A stretch of 64,000 bases of DNA from Streptomyces erythrochromogenes (GTDB lineage: Bacteria > Actinomycetota > Actinomycetes > Streptomycetales > Streptomycetaceae): contig NZ_CP108036.1 of the NCBI RefSeq assembly GCF_036170895.1, positions 8,219,501 through 8,283,500 on the forward strand, given 5' to 3'. The first letter of the stretch is position 1; each line of letters opens with the position of its first letter. A model generated the notes under the pieces. The model made no database searches. It was not told where the DNA came from and was given only the letters and a program-made list of their open reading frames with translations. Shown here piece by piece: positions 59,461-64,000 of this stretch. The position numbers and the translations under genes were made by a program.

Positions 59461-60453
59461 CTAGAGCATGGTGAGTGCCTGCATCGCAGAGCGCTCGATA
59501 CGCGCGAGTTCACCGAGTACGGAGCCGGCCCGTACGAGATGGTCCGCGTCGCCGGATTCGCCTGCTGCCGCGATGAGCGCGGCCACTTCTGTCCAGAAGA
59601 CGGCGGCCTCGGTGTACAGGGTGTGGCCGGTGCGCAGGTGGCTGTTGTCGATCAGCTGGGCGCACTCGGCGAGGAAGTCCCGGTAGAGGTTGCGGAACAG
59701 GGCGCCGCCGGTGCCGGCCCTCTCCATGAGGACGGCGGCCTGCGGCAGGTCCTCGCGTGGGTTGGCGCTGCGCTGCAGCCATTTCGGTACCTGCTCGGCG
59801 GCCTTCGCGATGCCGCGGTGCCCCAGGTTCGCGATGGGCGGGTGCAGGAAGGCGTCGGCGCAGGTCTTGATCGCGGGGACGATCCGGTCTCGTGGTGGCG
59901 TCAGGCCCACGGGCGCCGTGATGGTGAAGGAGCGGTTCTTGGCGGTCATGGGGCCGCGCTCGGCCCTTGCCCTGGCCAGGCTGGCGAGACTGGTCGAGAC
60001 GGCTCCGCCCTGCGGGTCGGTGTCCACCAGGTGGGCGTCCTGCTCGTCATAGCCGTACATGGCCACCACGTGCCCGCCGAAATGCACCTTGGTGCTGAAG
60101 TAGTCCAGGTGGTAGCTGTCGAGCTGAAGCCCGACCGGCCGACCGGCGTCGATGGGGGCCGCCACGTTCTGCCACGCCTTGCGCGGGGAGGTGGTCTCCG
60201 AGACCAGGAGCTCGAGTCCGAGCCTGGCAGTCAGGTTCCTGGTGAGCTCGAACGGTTTCACCCGGCCCCCCAGGAAGGGAAGGCCCATGCTCTTGCTGTC
60301 CCAGTAGATGAAGGACAACCCGGAGCCGAGGCCGAACAGCATGGGTTCGGACAAGTCGAGTCCCTCGTGCCGCAGCAGCATGCCCAGTGCCGTCGTCTCG
60401 CAGTGCTGCATACCGCGGACATCAAGGTCTTTCACCATGGCCATGCTTGGCAT
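59461..60453 (-). CDS. BtrH N-terminal-domain / DUF4872 protein
   Basis: A 330-residue protein. Residues about 10-130 match the BtrH N-terminal domain, a papain-like fold: QHCETTALGMLLRHEGLDLS, EPMLFGLGSGLSFIYW with candidate nucleophile Cys, and HFGGHVVAMYGYDEQDAHLV with the catalytic His and Asp. The C-terminal half fits DUF4872 (FLHPPIANLGHRGIAKAAEQ). BtrH transfers an acyl group from a carrier protein to an aminoglycoside in butirosin biosynthesis; relatives may act as acyltransferases or peptidases. ATG 60453 has AGGAGG upstream. The MFS exporter gene ends 8 bases before it. Confidence 0.85.
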   Translation of the reverse strand: MPSMAMVKDLDVRGMQHCETTALGMLLRHEGLDLSEPMLFGLGSGLSFIYWDSKSMGLPFLGGRVKPFELTRNLTARLGLELLVSETTSPRKAWQNVAAPIDAGRPVGLQLDSYHLDYFSTKVHFGGHVVAMYGYDEQDAHLVDTDPQGGAVSTSLASLARARAERGPMTAKNRSFTITAPVGLTPPRDRIVPAIKTCADAFLHPPIANLGHRGIAKAAEQVPKWLQRSANPREDLPQAAVLMERAGTGGALFRNLYRDFLAECAQLIDNSHLRTGHTLYTEAAVFWTEVAALIAAAGESGDADHLVRAGSVLGELARIERSAMQALTML

Positions 60454-60461
60454 TCTCCTCC

Positions 60462-62066
60462 TCACAGCCCCCGGTCGGCGGATGCGGAGTCCTCGGTGTA
60501 GTAGCGCAGTAGGAGTTCCCGCTCGGCATCCCGGTGCGGGAACATGAGGAAGATCAGCAGCGCACCCAGCGCGATCGCGACCAGGCCGACGGCGTACGCC
60601 CGGTCGTCACCGTGGAGGAACGACTGGCGTGCTGCCGCGACGATCTGGTCGGCGTACTCGGGGTACTGCTGGGCGACCTGCCCGGCGGAGGCGAACGACT
60701 TCGTCAGCTCGCTCTGGACCTGGTCGGACACGTCCTTGCTCTCGGGGGAAGCGGCGATCGCAGCGCTGAAGGCCGAGGCGTAGCCGGCGGTGAGGAGCAG
60801 ACCCATGATGGACTGCATGACGGCCCCGCCGAGGTCCCGTTGAAGGTCGGCCGTGCCTGAGGCCATGCCGGCGCGTCGCACGGGCACCGATCCGGTGAGC
60901 GAGTGGGATGCGGGCGTCCCGGCGAAGCCGGCGCCGATACCGATGAGCACGTAGGCGAGGCCGATCTGCCAGTAGCTGCTGTCCTCGCCCCAGAACAGCA
61001 GCATCCAGGCGAAGGCGAGGAACAGGAACGTGTAACCGATCAGCAGGGTCGTGCGGGCTCCCCGTGTCTCGACCAGCTTCGCGGACCGTGGTGCCACGAG
61101 CACGATCATCACGACGAGGGGGAGGATGGCGGCGCCGGCTTCGACGGGGTTGTACTCGAGCACGTTCTGCAGGTACTGCTGGCTGATGAACGCCGATCCC
61201 ATCATGGAGCCGTACACGATGATGCCCGCGCATGCGGCGACCCAGAACGTGCGCCGGCCGGCGATGTGGAGGTCGTACAACGGGTTGGGAGCCCGGCGCT
61301 GACGCCAGACGAACGCCGCTCCGGCGGCCAGGGCGATCGCGGCGAGGCCGACGACCAGTGCCCCCTGGTCGGGGACGGCGGCGAAATTGATCGCCAGCAC
61401 CAGCCCCGCGACCAGGAGGACGGACAGGATGCCGCCGAGGTTGTCCACCGGTTCGGCCGACTCGTTGGCGTGCGCGGGGACGAACAGCAGGGCCATGACC
61501 AGCGCGACCACGGCGAGGGGCAGGGTGACCAGGAACACCGACCCCCAGTAGAAGCGTTCGAGCAGCGCGCCCGCGATCACCGGCCCGAGCAGGGAGATGC
61601 CGCCGCCCAGGGCCGACCACAGTGCGATCGACTTCGTCCGCCCCGGCCCCGCCCACAGGGCGGTGATCAGTGCCAAGGTGGTCGGGTAGGCCATGCCCGC
61701 CGAGAGCCCGCCGAGGATCCGGGCCACCACGAGGACGGTGTCGCTCGGCGCGTACGCGGCGAGCAGACAGGCGGGGACGGACAGGGCGACGCCGAGGAGC
61801 AGCAGCAGCTTGCGCCCGTGACGGTCGCCCACCGCCCCCAGATAGAGCACCGACGCGGCCAGGCCGAGGGAATACCCCACGGCGATCAGGTTCAGCGCGC
61901 TCTGGGAGGAGTCGAACGCCTTGCCGATCGCGGGCAGGGCCACGTTGGCCACCGACAGGTTCAAGTTGGCCACCGCGGCAACGATGATCAGGGACGCCAG
62001 AACGAGCGACGCCCGCGCCGGGGCCTCACGCGGAACGTCGATGCGAGGCGCGCCGCTGTGCGACAT
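60462..62066 (-). CDS. MFS drug:H+ antiporter (DHA2, 14-TM type)
   Basis: A 534-residue exporter. The family A motif between helices 2 and 3 reads GAVGDRHGRKLLLLLG, motif B in helix 4 is VVARILGGLSAGMAYP, and motif C in helix 5 is ALWSALGGGISLLGPVIAGA. Fourteen hydrophobic spans are countable, with a longer loop near the end (residues about 455-490). DHA2 members expel cationic drugs or secondary metabolites. ATG 62066 has GGAGG 4 bases upstream; the longer upstream frame is rejected. It is first in a two-gene operon with the BtrH-like gene. Confidence 0.92.
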   Translation of the reverse strand: MSHSGAPRIDVPREAPARASLVLASLIIVAAVANLNLSVANVALPAIGKAFDSSQSALNLIAVGYSLGLAASVLYLGAVGDRHGRKLLLLLGVALSVPACLLAAYAPSDTVLVVARILGGLSAGMAYPTTLALITALWAGPGRTKSIALWSALGGGISLLGPVIAGALLERFYWGSVFLVTLPLAVVALVMALLFVPAHANESAEPVDNLGGILSVLLVAGLVLAINFAAVPDQGALVVGLAAIALAAGAAFVWRQRRAPNPLYDLHIAGRRTFWVAACAGIIVYGSMMGSAFISQQYLQNVLEYNPVEAGAAILPLVVMIVLVAPRSAKLVETRGARTTLLIGYTFLFLAFAWMLLFWGEDSSYWQIGLAYVLIGIGAGFAGTPASHSLTGSVPVRRAGMASGTADLQRDLGGAVMQSIMGLLLTAGYASAFSAAIAASPESKDVSDQVQSELTKSFASAGQVAQQYPEYADQIVAAARQSFLHGDDRAYAVGLVAIALGALLIFLMFPHRDAERELLLRYYTEDSASADRGL

Positions 62067-62728
62067 GGAACCTCCGGAGCGAAGTCGGTCTCGGCGAGAG
62101 TCTTGCCTGATCCTCCGTGTCGCACATCGCCCCATCGGGATGACACGCCCACCGCTGCCGACGCGGTCCGCCCGCCCCACCGGTGCCCGCCGCGGGTTGT
62201 CGGTACGTATCGAGGCCCGGTTCCTGGTGTCTGCGGTCGAGCAGACCGGAACACGCCATGAGCGCCCATCGGCCGAGGACCGGAACGAGGGGCCCCGGGA
62301 GATCACGAAGGCTGCCGTCGGCGGCAGCCGGACGACCCATCACGACGGGGAGTGGTCAAGCCGTCCTCGGTGCGCTCAAGCGGCCGGCCGAACGACAGCA
62401 CCAGGTGCCGAGGCCCGGCGCGTCCTCTGGAGCGGTCCTTCGACGCCGGGGCCGGGCCGTTGGGCGGCTTGCCCGTCGGGTCGTGGGGGCTCGCTGTTTC
62501 CGGGCCCGCTGCCCTGGGCCTGCGCGACGGCGGCCGCCCGCGCCGCAATGCCCAGCTCCGCCCGCTCATGAGGCCGCGTTGGACGCACGCCGTGCACCGC
62601 ACCCGCCTCACCCATGTGAAATACACATCGGCCGATGAGCATCGCACTGCCGCCGACCGGTCGCGGAACGAGATCGTGTAACTCCGTTCACGTCCCGGCC
62701 CGAAGGCCGACAACGAAAGGACACACAC
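62067..62728. other. Divergent intergenic region
   Basis: A 662-base gap between the MFS gene and the lectin gene. A short inverted repeat (ATGTG at 62614-62618, CACAT at 62624-62628) lies about 100 bases before the lectin start in an AT-richer patch and may be an operator or part of its promoter. Frames on both strands are unassigned. Confidence 0.4.
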
Positions 62729-63280
62729 ATGCCCCGTCGCCTTCTCACCCTCGGCGCCGTTTTGGTCAGCGCCTGGGCGCTCGGCGTCACTCCCGCCTCC
62801 GCATCTGCTTCCGGCCCCTCGCACCTGCCCGGCCCCGGACAGTCCACGTCCGATCAGGGCATGTCCGCAGCCGCTGCAGGCGGCTGGCTGATCCACACCT
62901 TCAACGGCAAGTGCCTCGAGGTCGAGAACTCCGGGACCGCCAACGGCGCCCGCGTCCAGCAGTGGGCCTGCAACGGACAGGCCGGATCCGGCTGGTACGG
63001 CGAAAAGCACGGCAGCTACGAATACGTCAAGAACTACCACAGCGGCAAATGCCTCGAGGTCGAGAACTCCCGGACCACCAACGGCGCCCGCGTCCAGCAG
63101 TGGGCCTGCAACGGACAGGCCGGATCCAAGTGGTACCCGCTCGACGCCGGCAACGGCTACTACACCCTCAGGAACCCCGCCAGCGGAAAGTGCCTCGAGG
63201 TCGAGAACTCCGGAACCGCCAACGGCGCCCGCGTCCAGCTGTGGGACTGCAAGGGACAGGCCGGTACGAAGCTGTACTAG
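62729..63280 (+). CDS. Secreted ricin-type beta-trefoil lectin
   Basis: A 183-residue exported carbohydrate-binding protein. The signal peptide is RRLLTLGAVLVSAWALGVTP followed by ASASA. Three RICIN repeats follow, each with G-K-C-L-E-V-E-N-S and a Q-x-W: GKCLEVENSGTANGARVQQW, GKCLEVENSRTTNGARVQQW and GKCLEVENSGTANGARVQLW. No enzyme domain is attached, unlike most Streptomyces ricin-type modules, which are fused to glycosidases. The repeats are almost identical in DNA, implying recent amplification. ATG 62729 has AGGA upstream (AACGAAAGGAC). Confidence 0.9.
   Translation: MPRRLLTLGAVLVSAWALGVTPASASASGPSHLPGPGQSTSDQGMSAAAAGGWLIHTFNGKCLEVENSGTANGARVQQWACNGQAGSGWYGEKHGSYEYVKNYHSGKCLEVENSRTTNGARVQQWACNGQAGSKWYPLDAGNGYYTLRNPASGKCLEVENSGTANGARVQLWDCKGQAGTKLY
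62905..63267 (+). repeat. Three near-identical coding repeats in the lectin gene
   Basis: Units of about 80 bases at 62905-62990, 63043-63128 and 63184-63267, separated by about 55 bases of divergent sequence. They differ at only a few sites, far fewer than expected for old beta-trefoil lobes. The conserved part spans GKCLEVENS to GQAG. Confidence 0.85.
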
Positions 63281-63484
63281 ACCGCCTGAACGCACCAGCG
63301 GCCGTGCAGGTGAGTCGGAATCCACGTGCAACGCCGGCTGTCCCCGCCGAACCTGGAGCGCGCCGAGCCCACCGCCCTCCCCGGGCGGACGGCCCGTTGG
63401 CCGCGTCCGAATCCCCGACCGCGGCGCAGCGGTCCTGCCAGCCCCCGCCCCCCGGGCTCGCAGCACGCTGCCCCACCAGCACGA
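63281..63484. other. Intergenic region after the lectin gene
   Basis: About 200 bases of GC-rich sequence with no recognisable gene. The lectin transcript probably ends at the hairpin at 63485. Confidence 0.4.
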
Positions 63485-63517
63485 ATGCCCTGTGAGTCAA
63501 TCAGGCTCACAGGGCAT
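63485..63517. terminator. Strong bidirectional hairpin terminator
   Basis: A perfect 12-bp stem (63485-63496 with 63506-63517) and a 9-base loop. Its right arm overlaps the stop codon of the minus-strand remnant at 63507. It can end both that transcript and the lectin transcript. Confidence 0.8.
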
Positions 63518-63700
63518 CCGCCATACCCGGACGGGTCTGGACGGCGACGTCGATGCAGTCCATGTCCGTGAACTCCACCAGCAGGCCCTTGGCCCGTCCA
63601 CCTCCTTGAAGTACCACTCCTGGAGTCTTTCGGCGGCGAGCGCCTGGGAGGGCTCGCAAACGGCCTCACCGGCCCGCGAGGTAGAAGATCCAGACATTGA
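63507..63700 (-). pseudogene. Frameshifted C-terminal remnant of an unknown protein
   Basis: Minus-strand reading gives QALAAERLQEWYFKEVDGPR in one frame and then GLLVEFTDMDCIDVAVQTRP plus GMADAL-stop in the next frame, joined near 63588. The second piece ends at a TGA (63507-63509) directly inside a strong hairpin, as a real gene would. I could not assign a family. One frameshift plus loss of the 5' part suggests a relic. Confidence 0.4.
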
Positions 63701-63812
63701 TGCCCGTGCTGAACGAATGATGTTGCACAAATGTACTTCTGCACAACATTGTTGATGACTCGTCAGCCGTACGACCTCACACACGACCGGGTTTGAAGAG
63801 GGGAAGTTCTTC

Positions 63813-64000
63813 ATGAGCACCGACGGTTCAGCGAAGCGCGCCACCAGCCGACGCGGGTTCCTCAAGACGGGTGCAGGCGTCGCCGCCGCCGTGGTGGGCG
63901 GCGCCGCACTTCCCCTCTTCACGGCTTCCCCCGCGAGCGCGGTCGTGCCCGACTCGCCACGGTTCAAGCTCGACGGATCCGGCGGCAATCCGATATGGAA
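63813..64000 (+). CDS. Tat-exported protein (3' end outside window)
   Basis: The first 62 codons of a gene that continues past the window. The protein begins MSTDGSAKRATSRRGFLKTG, with the twin-arginine motif S-R-R-G-F-L-K, followed by a hydrophobic stretch (AGVAAAVVGGAALPLFTA) and an A-S-A cleavage site. It will be exported folded by the Tat system, so a cofactor-bearing enzyme or phosphodiesterase-type hydrolase is plausible. The visible mature part (PDSPRFKLDGSGGNPIW) is not diagnostic. An AGGGG site lies about 10 bases upstream of the ATG. Confidence 0.85.
   Translation, partial: MSTDGSAKRATSRRGFLKTGAGVAAAVVGGAALPLFTASPASAVVPDSPRFKLDGSGGNPIW

Noticed and set aside
62905..63267. CRISPR-like array
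   Set aside because: Only three units, about 80 bases each, in frame within a coding gene; no spacer regularity and no cas genes.
62303..63466. Minus-strand frame of 387 codons opposite the lectin
   Set aside because: Its apparent repeats are the antisense of the three lectin repeats; no start signals.

Overview
The window is high-GC actinobacterial DNA, almost certainly from a Streptomyces chromosome. Codon third positions are G/C throughout, and GTG starts and ATGA/GTGA overlaps between genes are common. The families are typical of the genus: DUF2267, DUF6479, DUF5753, many STAS/HATPase_c/SpoIIE-type regulators, Tat and Sec exported proteins. There are no rRNA genes, no insertion sequences and no tRNA that I could recognise. 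The mix of stress and accessory genes, together with many broken genes, suggests a variable chromosomal arm; that placement is inference.

Layout. 1-3000: an Hsp20 chaperone (5' end outside the window), two DUF2267 proteins, a STAS protein, and small stress-type proteins including a PRC-barrel N-terminal remnant. 3290-9300: a secreted RTX-like protein, a frameshifted and 5'-truncated aldo/keto reductase, an HTTM/DUF5819 membrane pair and a secreted ice-binding-fold protein. 9300-16200: a DUF5753 regulator, a Ser/Thr kinase with a TolB-like propeller, an isochorismatase, an alcohol dehydrogenase remnant, and a HATPase/SpoIIE-phosphatase pair. 16200-20750: a VOC protein and a redox block (HemK-like methyltransferase, haem-oxygenase-like di-iron protein, NDH-2-like flavoprotein) containing decayed remnants of a CDGSH protein and a second flavoprotein. 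20850-31400: an anti-sigma kinase, a SigB/F-type sigma factor, STAS, CorA, two membrane/holin-type blocks, a GH15 enzyme, and a PLD/Mrr pair. 31000-37800: a histidine kinase, response regulator, RR-phosphatase and STAS operon, then MarR regulators and another phosphatase. 38000-41700: a lipid phosphatase / YihY / PAP2-diacylglycerol-kinase operon. 41850-48400: more partner-switch genes, including a tight SpoIIE phosphatase / B12-binding protein / STAS operon, and a membrane-anchored sigma-like protein. 48400-52600: DUF2804, a secreted subtilisin and an Sfp-type phosphopantetheinyl transferase of deviant composition. 52800-57000: a TetR/hydrolase operon with a clear operator, then a cluster of gene remnants. 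57000-64000: NADAR, a secreted EEP nuclease-fold protein, a BtrH-like/MFS operon, a secreted ricin-type lectin and the start of a Tat-exported protein.

Two themes stand out. First, the parts list of partner-switching control is dense: one SigB-class sigma factor, three HATPase anti-sigma-type kinases, four SpoIIE-type phosphatases and five STAS antagonists, several adjacent to one another and one set wired to a cobalamin-binding domain. Second, the window is littered with deletion scars in which one gene's fragment abuts another's: RTX/aldo-keto reductase, alcohol dehydrogenase 3' end, CDGSH, flavoprotein tail, and alcohol dehydrogenase/ClC channel.
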